Assembly: GCA_021839785.1 (NCBI GenBank)
Contig: JAKCAB010000138.1
Coordinates: 1-21,984, forward strand
Direction: 5' to 3'
Length of the DNA: 21,984 bases
Source of the DNA: a bacterium
GTDB lineage: Bacteria > Verrucomicrobiota > Verrucomicrobiae > Limisphaerales > J093
Both the position numbers and the translations under genes were made by a program. The notes beneath the pieces are model-generated. The model was not told the origin of the DNA. It did not search any database and saw only the letters and a program-made list of their open reading frames with translations. Below are positions 1 to 6,252 of this stretch, one piece after another (positions within the stretch are counted from its first letter, which is position 1; the number at the start of each line of letters is the position of its first letter).

Positions 1-217
1 TGGTGCGGTGAGCCCGCGGCGGACCGACCTCGGCCCGCAACGGCACCGCGCGGCCCAGCGCGTCCGTGGCCACCCAGGTGTCGGCGAAGGTGTCCCAAGC
101 GGGCGCCTCACTGGCGCGCATGGCTGACCAAGTTGTCAGCGCGAGCAACCGGCCAAGTTGAAGCAAGTATCGGAAGCGCCGGCGCCGACTCGCCGCTGCG
201 CAGTGGGCGGAATTCAT
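1..217 (-). CDS. Secreted protein of carbohydrate loci, N-terminal part only (cut by window edge)
   Basis: The minus strand is open from an ATG at 217 to the window edge, 72 codons. The protein begins MNSAHCAAASRRRRFRYLLQ, with an arginine-rich n-region, then a hydrophobic stretch ending near WSAMRA. This is a plausible signal peptide with cleavage before SEAPAW. The mature start reads DTFADTWVATDALGRAVP and then EVGPPR. From memory, a DTWV-TDALGR-LP-EVGPPR opening is typical of a family of secreted proteins of Bacteroidota and Verrucomicrobiota, mostly annotated hypothetical or GH71/99-like; I could not check this. A second in-frame ATG at 121 would remove the signal peptide, so 217 is preferred. 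No clear Shine-Dalgarno is visible. The next gene downstream of the 3' neighbour region is also on the minus strand and is a secreted glycosidase, which supports a carbohydrate role. Function is not established. Confidence 0.6.
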   Translation of the reverse strand, partial: MNSAHCAAASRRRRFRYLLQLGRLLALTTWSAMRASEAPAWDTFADTWVATDALGRAVPLRAEVGPPRAHRT

Positions 218-558
218 GGCCGGAGGGTACGCGCGCCGTTCCTCAAGGCAACGACCGCCTTTCGCCGCTGTCGTGGTCGGCGCTCGTCGAATGCTTGAGC
301 CGCGGGTGGTGCGAACGGGAGGAGCGCGGGTGTCCAACCCGCGCCACCCTGCCAACCTTGGAGCGGCGAGTGTCGCTGAGCTGTTGGCGAACCGAAGTCC
401 GTGAACCTTTGCGTCAGGGAGACTCCGGCGGCTGCGACCGAGACGGTCGCGCGCCGAAAATCGGGATTTACCCCCGCGAGTGAAACTCACCTCTGACGGC
501 AACCCTTCCCATCTGCGTCGATTTGAGTCTATCTGCGGTTCGATTGTGGAATTCAGGG
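218..558. other. Intergenic region with one strong stem-loop
   Basis: This stretch separates the minus-strand glycosidase gene from the start of the truncated gene at the left edge. Open frames here (for example 133-483 plus) have unnatural arginine-rich composition and overlap the signal peptide coding region of the left gene, so I do not call them. The one structured element is the stem-loop at 324-344. Confidence 0.5.
324..344. repeat. Perfect 8-bp GC-rich stem-loop
   Basis: GCGCGGGT (324-331) pairs perfectly with ACCCGCGC (337-344) around a 5-nt loop. GGGTGG at 304-309 can also pair with CCACCC at 344-349 as a competing outer stem. No T-tract follows on either strand, so it is not a textbook intrinsic terminator. 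It lies about 105 bp upstream of the left-edge gene and about 215 bp past the stop of the glycosidase gene. It may be an mRNA leader structure or simply a GC-rich palindrome. Confidence 0.4.
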
Positions 559-3483
559 TCAATCGACGACTACCGCCGTGTGGATCTCCAGTCGGGGCAA
601 GGTGAGGCGCGCGGCGCCGTCGTGGAACTCGAAAGCCACCGACTGGCTGCCCGGCTCAAGGGTGATCCGCGCTGGCGCTTTCCCCAGGCGGATGGCGATT
701 TCCAGCGGCCCCACGGCGGGAATCGAATCGAAGATCGGCGTCTGCGGGTCCGCGTGCGGGCCGGCCGTGTTCACCAGGTTGATCGTCAATCGGCCATTGA
801 GCCGGTTCACCGCCACGTCCACGTCCGGCGAACCAGTCACCTCGACGAGCGGCCGCGGGAAGAGTTGGCGGGCCAGGGCATTCAGGAAACCCCGCGCCGC
901 CTCGGAACGTACTTCGAGGTAGCCCCGGCTGAAGTCAAAGTACGTGGCCGCAATGTGCCCCCGACCCAAGGCCGTGATCGACGCCGCGGGTTGGAACGCC
1001 GAGTCCGCGTCGCGCTTGCGTTGCAATCGCCCGAACGGCTGCGCCTTCGCTTCGAGCCGCACCGCGCGGCTCATTCCCTTGGTCGGCACGAGCGCGCTGG
1101 CGTGGGTCAGGAAGCGCGGCTGCGCGGTCGGTTCGCCTTCCCACTTCACGCCCAATTCGTCCGCGAACAGCGCGGCGCTTTCCGGCCCGACGAGCAGCAA
1201 GTTGCCACCGGCTTCCACGTAGCCGATCAAGTCGCGCCGGAACGCCGGTTCCAGGTAAAGGCACTCCGACACCACGATCAACGGGTACTCGGCGAGGCGG
1301 CCCGCCAGTTGATGTTCGCCGAGCACTTCGACCGATTGCTGGCCTTCGAGCAGCGCCTGGAGCGTTCCGCGCAGCGGCGTCAGGTCGCGATTGAACAACC
1401 CGTTGATCCGCCGGTAATGGTCCGCGGTCGAGTAAAGCAAGCCCACCTGCGGCACCGGCAGCGCGTGGTGGCAAATCGCCTGGCGCGCGCGGCAGAACTT
1501 CGCCACCTCGGCCATGACGGGCAGCCGTTCCTCCGGCACCGACCCGTCGCGGCGCTGGTTGAAATACGCCTGAAACCCGCCGCCCAGCGCGAGCACCACC
1601 GCCGCCTCGCGCTCCAGTTGCGCCACCGATTTCCAGCGCGAGCCGTTCTTGTCCGGCTTGTTCGTGAAGCCCCAGGCCATGAGGTCCCACGGCTTGCCTT
1701 GCCGCGCCAGGTAGCGCGCCGAGAGCCGCGCCGAGTTCACGCTGTCCTCCGGCGAGTAATCGCCCGAGAGAAAATCCACCGGCGCCGTGACCGGCTCGGG
1801 CATATGATCCGTGAACGCCCAGTTGCTGCACAACTGCATCGCCGGATTCGTCCGCTTCACCTTGGCGATGTAATGGCGCAGATATTTGCGGAAGGCCTCG
1901 CGGTTGAACTGGAGGAACTCGTACCAGTGCGGCTCGCCGGGCCGCCGCGGCGCGTCCGCGATGCCCGTGGCTTCGCGAAACGCCTTCAGCGCGGCGGCGC
2001 CGTAATCCGGCTGCGAAGCCCAGCATTCGCCGTCCACCCACGCGCCATCCACGCCGTAATCGCCCGCCAGTTCGCGCAATTGCGGGATCAACAACCGCTC
2101 CGCGTAGGCGCTGAAGAACGACGTGGCGTTGCCGTTGGTCTTGCCCGAGGCGTCGATGACCGCCCAGTCCGGGTGCTGGCGGATGGCCTCCGAATCCCAC
2201 ACGCCCGAGTAATGCATGTACAACGCCACGCCGCGCTCCGCGGTCACCTGCCGCCAGAGCCGCAGCGGATCGCCCACGAACCCCGGCGCTGGGTTCCCGA
2301 CTTTGGTGGGATAACTCGACAAGCCGGGGTGCCCCTTGCAGTCGATCTGGAGATAATCCGGGTGGATCAGGTCGATCACGTGCTCGATCGACTCGCGCGT
2401 GGTGCGCTTGCCGATTTCCGTGCAGTCCGGCCCGGCGTGGAAATCGAAGTGCACGCCCAGGAAACTCTCGGCCCGCTTGAGCCGACGCGGCAGTGCGGCG
2501 GTGTTGGTTTCGCGAACCGCAGCCTTGACCGCCCGCACTTGGGCCATCTGCGCTTCGGCCAGCGGCCCGATTGGGCCGGCCTGCGGATCCCAGTTCGGTC
2601 CCATGTCGAGCGTGACCACGCCGCCTTTGGCCGTGGCCGCCTTCACCCACTCCGCCCAACGTTCCGCCGGGTAGCGCGTGTCGCGGCGCGACCACATCGA
2701 GCCCACGAAAGTCAGCGCGTGCCATTGCGAGCCCTCGACCCAGCGCGAAGTGGGCCGTACGCCGAACGGCTCGTTCAGTTCGCCCGCCGTGTAATCCTCG
2801 GCCTGCGTGTAGCGCACGAGCTTCACGCCGGGGTTGAACGTGACGATGGCGTGCGGGTTGCCGTGCTTGACCGCCTGGGCGTACGCGCGGGCGATGGCTT
2901 CGTTGAAGTGGATGTGTTCGTAGCCGCCGTCGAACCACCAGCCGGCCACCTGGTCGCCGTACCGATCCGCCCATTCCTGGATGACCTCCGCCCATTTCTG
3001 CGCGAACGCGAGGTCGAGCGGCTGATCCTGCGGCCCGGTGGCCAGGCCGAACGCCTGCTGCGCGCGCGCGTCCCGGTTGGGCGCCTGGCACGGCAGGTAC
3101 AACATCAACCGGATGCCGCGCGGTGCGAGCGCCCGGTACAGGTCCAGCGGCAAATCGCGCGCGGCGCAGCGCTCGCCGGGCGCGTAACCGGTCCGTCGGT
3201 CATACGCCGCGTTGGGCGAATTGAAGTAACCGGAGTTCTGCCCCAGCGTGAGGCAAAAGTACTTCGCGCCCAGCGATTCGAGTTGCTTCGCCAACGCCTC
3301 GACGTCGAACCGGTTCACCAACGCCAGCCCGTGCGCGTCGCCCGGCAGGAAATGCATGAACACGCCGTACTGGGCGTCGTGAAACCAGTCGGTGTCGGGG
3401 TTGGGGGTGAGCGCGTTTTCGCCGAAGGCGCACTGATCGGCGTGGGCCAGGAAGCAGCAGATCACGGTGAGTGCAGTCTTCAT
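559..3483 (-). CDS. Secreted two-barrel glycosidase: GH29-like domain fused to GHL6 (GH151-like) and GATase-like domain
   Basis: The chosen ATG at 3483 gives 974 residues starting MKTALTVICCFLAHA, a short signal peptide; the frame continues upstream without a better start. Residues ~30-325 resemble an alpha-L-fucosidase (GH29) barrel: WFHDAQYGVFMHF at 33-45 matches the family's GLF-HWG region, and GWWFDGG at 181-187 carries the expected nucleophile, D185. Residues ~335-670 look like hypothetical glycosyl hydrolase 6 (GHL6): DYLQIDCKGHPG, MHYSGVWDSEAI, QHPDW and DGAWVDGECW, with D484 a nucleophile candidate. Residues ~677-780 resemble the GATase-like trimerisation domain of GH42-type enzymes, and the last ~150 residues are beta-rich. 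GHL6-type proteins include the GH151 alpha-L-fucosidases (recalled knowledge). Predicted role: release of fucose or similar sugars from extracellular glycans. Two catalytic barrels in one chain is unusual. Domain calls are confident; substrate is not. Confidence 0.85.
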   Translation of the reverse strand: MKTALTVICCFLAHADQCAFGENALTPNPDTDWFHDAQYGVFMHFLPGDAHGLALVNRFDVEALAKQLESLGAKYFCLTLGQNSGYFNSPNAAYDRRTGYAPGERCAARDLPLDLYRALAPRGIRLMLYLPCQAPNRDARAQQAFGLATGPQDQPLDLAFAQKWAEVIQEWADRYGDQVAGWWFDGGYEHIHFNEAIARAYAQAVKHGNPHAIVTFNPGVKLVRYTQAEDYTAGELNEPFGVRPTSRWVEGSQWHALTFVGSMWSRRDTRYPAERWAEWVKAATAKGGVVTLDMGPNWDPQAGPIGPLAEAQMAQVRAVKAAVRETNTAALPRRLKRAESFLGVHFDFHAGPDCTEIGKRTTRESIEHVIDLIHPDYLQIDCKGHPGLSSYPTKVGNPAPGFVGDPLRLWRQVTAERGVALYMHYSGVWDSEAIRQHPDWAVIDASGKTNGNATSFFSAYAERLLIPQLRELAGDYGVDGAWVDGECWASQPDYGAAALKAFREATGIADAPRRPGEPHWYEFLQFNREAFRKYLRHYIAKVKRTNPAMQLCSNWAFTDHMPEPVTAPVDFLSGDYSPEDSVNSARLSARYLARQGKPWDLMAWGFTNKPDKNGSRWKSVAQLEREAAVVLALGGGFQAYFNQRRDGSVPEERLPVMAEVAKFCRARQAICHHALPVPQVGLLYSTADHYRRINGLFNRDLTPLRGTLQALLEGQQSVEVLGEHQLAGRLAEYPLIVVSECLYLEPAFRRDLIGYVEAGGNLLLVGPESAALFADELGVKWEGEPTAQPRFLTHASALVPTKGMSRAVRLEAKAQPFGRLQRKRDADSAFQPAASITALGRGHIAATYFDFSRGYLEVRSEAARGFLNALARQLFPRPLVEVTGSPDVDVAVNRLNGRLTINLVNTAGPHADPQTPIFDSIPAVGPLEIAIRLGKAPARITLEPGSQSVAFEFHDGAARLTLPRLEIHTAVVVD

Positions 3484-3687
3484 ATTCCGAGCATTCCGAT
3501 CGCCTGAAAGTTGAGGCGTATGCGTTGGCAGCAGGATTTCAAAGAAAGGACAAGACGGCAAAATCTAAATGGGTCGTCACGGTTCGGGCACTGCACGGTC
3601 AAGAACACGCCGCTGCCGGTTTGCGAGAATCGCCCACTCAGGGCAAAACTGGACACTCGTGCGCGGTTCCGTTAGCAACTTGCAGTC
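3484..3687. other. Intergenic region, no gene seen
   Basis: This is the divergent region between the minus-strand glycosidase and the DUF3800 unit. Composition becomes less GC-rich than the left neighbour. I see no convincing ORF, RNA gene or clear promoter hexamers. A start for the glycosidase further upstream (3561) would add 26 residues lacking signal-peptide character, so it was not used. Confidence 0.4.
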
Positions 3688-3855
3688 ATGCCACCACTCG
3701 AATGCGAACTTGAGCGCCAGCTCGGTCAAAGCTTTTGGGCGGCCCTGCGCCGATTCGGCCTTCTCGGCGTCAGTGCCGGAATTACGATCCCGCCTGTCTT
3801 TCGTTCTTCTTCCACCGCGGCGCGAGGAATGAACGGGGGGTACCCATGCATATGA
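3688..3855 (+). CDS. Possible 55-residue ORF overlapping the start of the DUF3800 gene
   Basis: An ATG at 3688 opens a 55-codon frame ending at TGA 3853-3855. It overlaps the first 10 bases of the DUF3800 gene. The N-terminal half (ELERQLGQSFWAALRRFGLL) reads like a natural amphipathic helix; the C-terminal half (SSSTAARGMNGGYPCI) looks less natural. No good Shine-Dalgarno precedes it. It could be a leader peptide coupling translation to DUF3800, the remnant of a larger upstream gene, or chance. I do not recognise a family. Confidence 0.2.
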   Translation: MPPLECELERQLGQSFWAALRRFGLLGVSAGITIPPVFRSSSTAARGMNGGYPCI

Positions 3856-4577
3856 TGTTCGTCGATGAATCCGGCGATCCGGGGTATCCGAAGGCTGACA
3901 ACTGGGCAGAATGGCATGGTAGCAAGGTTTACTCCCGTGTCGGTCTCATCGTTCACGGTTGGAAGTGGAAGGCATGGAACGAGAGGCTAGTCAGCTTCAA
4001 GTTCAATCGCGGTCTTTTGTGGGACGCGGAAATCAAGGCCTCTCATCTTCGTCGCGGTCAAGGCGCGTTTGTGGGTTGGGATGAGTCGCGCCGGCAACAG
4101 TTCATCCAAGACCTGTCGAACCTCATCGGCTTGAACCGAGACCTCACCCTGATTGGCGTTGCCATCGACAAGACGAAGGTTGACACAAAGCAGAAGGACC
4201 GACTGGTGAAACCTGATGTCCGCTCGCTGGAACTCCTCTTGGAGCGCTACAATCAATTCCTCCACCGGCAACAAGACAAGGCAGGGATTGTGGTCCTTGA
4301 TCCTACGAAAGACACGAGCGACGACAACCTGCGCTATTTTCAGTCGTTTCTCCAAATACAGTCTCCGAACCTGAAGCCGCTGCACATTGTCGAGGGGACG
4401 TTCTTCGCCAAATCACACACGTCCAACATGATTCAGTTGGCCGATTTCTGCTGCAACGTCTTCTTCCGGGAAGTCACCCGCGACGACCAAAGTGCCGAAT
4501 GGAAAGCCATCCTGCCTAGATTCTGGCGGGTTGCCGGCCGGGCGCTCGGAAACGGAATCAAGCACTGGCCATCTTGA
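3846..4577 (+). CDS. DUF3800 domain protein
   Basis: This 243-residue protein starts MHMMFVDESGDPG. The N-terminal FVDESGDPG motif (D7, E8, S9, D11) and the late SNMIQLADFCCNVFF motif (QLAD, D200) are the two hallmarks of the DUF3800 family, thought to adopt an RNase H-like fold with acidic metal-binding residues (family knowledge). The ATG at 3846 is chosen because a GGGGGG tract ends 6 bases upstream and the motif begins 4 residues in; ATGs at 3852 and 3855 are alternatives. The track-long frame starting at 3735 adds residues with no family character. DUF3800 genes are frequent in phage-, plasmid- and defence-associated accessory DNA. Here the gene sits in a less GC-rich stretch next to cassette-like sequences, consistent with horizontal acquisition. 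Enzymatic activity is not demonstrated for most members and no partner gene is obvious. Confidence 0.85.
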   Translation: MHMMFVDESGDPGYPKADNWAEWHGSKVYSRVGLIVHGWKWKAWNERLVSFKFNRGLLWDAEIKASHLRRGQGAFVGWDESRRQQFIQDLSNLIGLNRDLTLIGVAIDKTKVDTKQKDRLVKPDVRSLELLLERYNQFLHRQQDKAGIVVLDPTKDTSDDNLRYFQSFLQIQSPNLKPLHIVEGTFFAKSHTSNMIQLADFCCNVFFREVTRDDQSAEWKAILPRFWRVAGRALGNGIKHWPS

Positions 4578-4869
4578 ACGCACAGGCAAAAAAACGCGGC
4601 CAAGGAAGCTTTCGCTCCGCCAGTCGCACACTCGCGGCTGTCTTGGTCGCACAGAACTCATCGTTGATCCGGGGCACAAAATCAAGCGGAGTTTTCGCCC
4701 CATCGGAGTCGTGGCAAAGCCGCCTCCACATGTTTGTCTAGCGCGGCGCGCGGTGCTGACGCGCTTAGCGCTTGCCGGACCCGGCCACGTCCGCCAGCCT
4801 CACCGTCAAATGCAAGCCCAAGGTTCAGCCGCATGCGGCTCAATCACTGTTGGGCGGGAGATCGGCGCC
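4578..4869. other. Intergenic region between DUF3800 and the secreted orphan gene
   Basis: There is no gene that I can support. A bulged inverted repeat (CTAGCGCG at 4738-4745 against CGCGCTTAG around 4761-4769) and the attC-like hairpin at 4816-4855 are the only structured elements. The open frame that runs through here from 4492 has no plausible protein character before the signal peptide at 4870. Confidence 0.4.
4816..4855 (+). other. attC-like hairpin upstream of the orphan gene (degenerate)
   Basis: GCCCAA (4816-4821) pairs with TTGGGC (4850-4855), and inside it AGCCGCATGCGGCT (4827-4840) is a perfect palindrome. The right end GTTGGGC (4849-4855) matches the integron R' core GTTRRRY. 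The left end reads GCCCAAG where GCCCAAC is expected, and 40 bp is shorter than known attC sites (about 57 bp or more). The orphan gene starts 14 bases after the GTTGGGC core, the usual spacing for a cassette gene. It could be a decayed recombination site or an unrelated hairpin. Confidence 0.3.
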
Positions 4870-5496
4870 ATGTGTGCTTTGGAAATCCTGTGCCTCGTGC
4901 TTGTCTCCTGCCAGTCGGTGTTGGGCCAATCTGATACTAACCTGGTGGCCATCGGCGACTGGTCCACCCCTGTTGCGGATTCGGACGGTTATACGCTCCG
5001 CGGGCGCCTCCTCGTCGCTCGCCCGCTGCCACCCACGACGGTCGGGCGCAATCGGGCACGATTCGTGCCCAATGCGAGAGTGTACCTCGAGTTGGAGCAC
5101 CCCTTCACCCGGGCATGGTATCCACCGATCGAGATCTACTTCGATCCGGTCAAGGATCTGCGGTTTTCGATGCATGACGCCCTTGACCAGCCGATACCGT
5201 CCGAGCCTGTGGCTATTCGCGGACCAGTTCCTCCGCGGAGTTGGGTGACGGTACCGTGCGACGCGACGTTGAAGCTGCGCGCCGATCTCCGCATGGGCAC
5301 TACAAACGGACGAGAGGACGCCCTGACCATCGGGACTCTGGGTGGCCATTGGACGATCCGACCGGGCACCACAAACGAATACTTGCTGTCGGGCCGCTTT
5401 ACAGCGACGACGAACCAGCCAAGCGCCTTCCTCTACCACCGATGGCACGGCACACTGGACCTGCCTAAGCTGAAGATTCCGAAGGCGTGGCGATGA
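4870..5496 (+). CDS. Small secreted protein of unknown function (possible gene cassette)
   Basis: The ATG at 4870 yields 208 residues beginning MCALEILCLVLVSCQSVLG, a compact signal peptide likely cleaved before QSDTN. A Cys in the h-region is not in a clear lipobox. The mature part alternates short hydrophobic and polar stretches with many Pro, Thr and aromatic residues (for example YPPIEIYFDPVKDLRF), suggesting a small beta-rich extracytoplasmic domain. I do not recognise the family. The frame extends upstream to 4492, but that part is low-quality sequence overlapping the DUF3800 gene. GTTGGGC lies just before the start and GCCCAAC follows the stop by 4 bases, so the gene has the layout of a promoterless integron cassette. 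The coding sequence is less GC-rich than the flanking carbohydrate genes. Confidence 0.6.
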   Translation: MCALEILCLVLVSCQSVLGQSDTNLVAIGDWSTPVADSDGYTLRGRLLVARPLPPTTVGRNRARFVPNARVYLELEHPFTRAWYPPIEIYFDPVKDLRFSMHDALDQPIPSEPVAIRGPVPPRSWVTVPCDATLKLRADLRMGTTNGREDALTIGTLGGHWTIRPGTTNEYLLSGRFTATTNQPSAFLYHRWHGTLDLPKLKIPKAWR

Positions 5497-5500
5497 CCCG

Positions 5501-5598
5501 GCCCAACCATTCAGTCCACCGAAGTGCCGCCGGCCATTTCCGTTCGGGCCTCGGTCTTTCTACCCATGTCTCAACCCATTCGCGGCGACTGTGGGTGA
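5501..5598 (+). other. Degenerate attC-like site after the orphan gene
   Basis: GCCCAAC (5501-5507) matches the R'' box, and 3 bases later CAGTCCACCG (5512-5521) resembles an L'' box. Near the other end, CGGCGACTG (5583-5591) is partly complementary to that L'' segment and is followed by TGGGTG, a poor match to GTTGGGC. The total length of about 100 bp is normal for attC. Translation across the left half gives PNHSVHRSA, close to the NxSLxRT-type strings commonly seen where attC DNA is read as protein. No integrase gene is present in the window. Confidence 0.3.
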
Positions 5599-5657
5599 GT
5601 TTACCTCTGAGCGGCTTTAAGAAGAGAAAGCCCTTGGCCGACAAGCCGGTCCCGCGA

Positions 5658-5716
5658 ATGGGAGCCAGCCGATTCCCGCAGAGACAAATCGAACATCATC
5701 GGCGGTTGGCTCTCAT
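5658..5716 (+). repeat. 14-bp inverted repeat upstream of the split lipoprotein gene
   Basis: ATGGGAGCCAGCCG (5658-5671) faces CGGTTGGCTCTCAT (5703-5716). In the plus-strand transcript all 14 positions can pair, two of them as G-U wobbles, around a 31-nt loop. The right arm ends 21 bases before the lipoprotein ATG at 5738, so the hairpin would lie in its mRNA leader. No T-tract follows. The two mismatches being wobble-compatible hints at selection for RNA rather than DNA structure. Confidence 0.4.
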
Positions 5717-5737
5717 CGCTGACCTTTGTCGTTCACT

Positions 5738-6089
5738 ATGAAACCAGCGGTCCGTTGCGTTGTGTGTTTCATGGTCGCTGCCACCCTGCTGGGCTGTGGC
5801 AAGTATCCATGCGCCGGGCAGTCCTTTCCATGAACCGTCCCTCACCCCATCCCTCTCCCCCGATGGGGGAGAGGGTGTCCGAAGGACGGGTGAGGGGGAC
5901 TCTCGGGGGTCCGTGACCCCGATGCGCGATGCCGGACTCGTGGCTGCTGCCCACGAATCGACCGTGAAGGATGGCCAAGTCGTCCTGGTGCGCTCCGGGA
6001 AGCAGGTTGGCGCCTTCCGGCTCCGGAACCAGCAACTCGGGGGAAAGAACCGCCCGGAGCGGACTGACCGCACGTGGCTGCGTTCGTGA
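5738..6089 (+). pseudogene. Small lipoprotein gene split by a palindromic repeat
   Basis: From ATG 5738 the frame reads MKPAVRCVVCFMVAATLLGC, a clear lipoprotein signal with lipobox LLGC, and then GKYPCAGQSFP before TGA at 5831-5833. The 64-bp palindromic element (5837-5900) starts 3 bases later. After it, in another frame, coding-like sequence resumes (AAHESTVKDGQVVLVRSGKQ, VGAFRLRNQQLGGKNRPERT) and ends at TGA 6087-6089. The simplest reading is one small periplasmic lipoprotein whose gene was interrupted and frameshifted by the repeat. A through-frame from 5760 joins the repeat to the 3' half but lacks the signal sequence, so I do not call it intact. The family is not identified. The last residues may also be truncated. 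Confidence 0.5.
5837..5900. repeat. 64-bp palindromic repeat with a three-way-junction fold
   Basis: The outer arms CCCTCACCC (5839-5847) and GGGTGAGGG (5888-5896) are perfectly complementary. They enclose two hairpins: CCCTCTCCCCC (5851-5861) with GGGGGAGAGGG (5865-5875) around a 3-nt loop, and GTCC/GGAC (5877-5880 and 5884-5887) around GAA. GT and AC just outside extend the outer stem past a 2-nt bulge. Another hairpin, GGGGTC/GACCCC (5906-5911 and 5915-5920), follows. Elements starting CCCTCACCCC(A)-CCCTCTCCCCC are, in my recollection, abundant REP/MITE-like intergenic repeats in many high-GC genomes. Only one copy lies in this window. Confidence 0.7.
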
Positions 6090-6252
6090 GAACGCGGCTG
6101 GCTTCGTAATGGCGCGGCTGACTCAGAGCCGCCGCCGACTCACGTCGGCAGCCACCGTTCTTCCGCGTGGCCGAAACGCCGCGGCGCGCGCTGGCGGCGC
6201 TTGTTCGCTGCCCCTGGCGGTCCTACCCTTCGGCCAACAATAAACCGCGCCC

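Noticed and set aside
935..3091. 718-codon minus-strand ORF in another frame
   Set aside because: Composition is Arg/Gly/Ala-rich shadow, overlapping the same glycosidase.
523..3507. 994-codon plus-strand ORF opposite the two-barrel glycosidase
   Set aside because: It is arginine/histidine-rich with no motif and lies almost fully antisense to a gene with clear domains. High GC removes stops from the shadow frame.
4492..4869. N-terminal extension of the secreted orphan protein to 4492
   Set aside because: It overlaps the DUF3800 gene and places the signal peptide internally.
5760..6089. 109-codon ORF through the palindromic repeat as an intact gene
   Set aside because: Its middle is translated repeat DNA and it lacks the lipoprotein signal, which lies in another frame. 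A disrupted gene explains it better.
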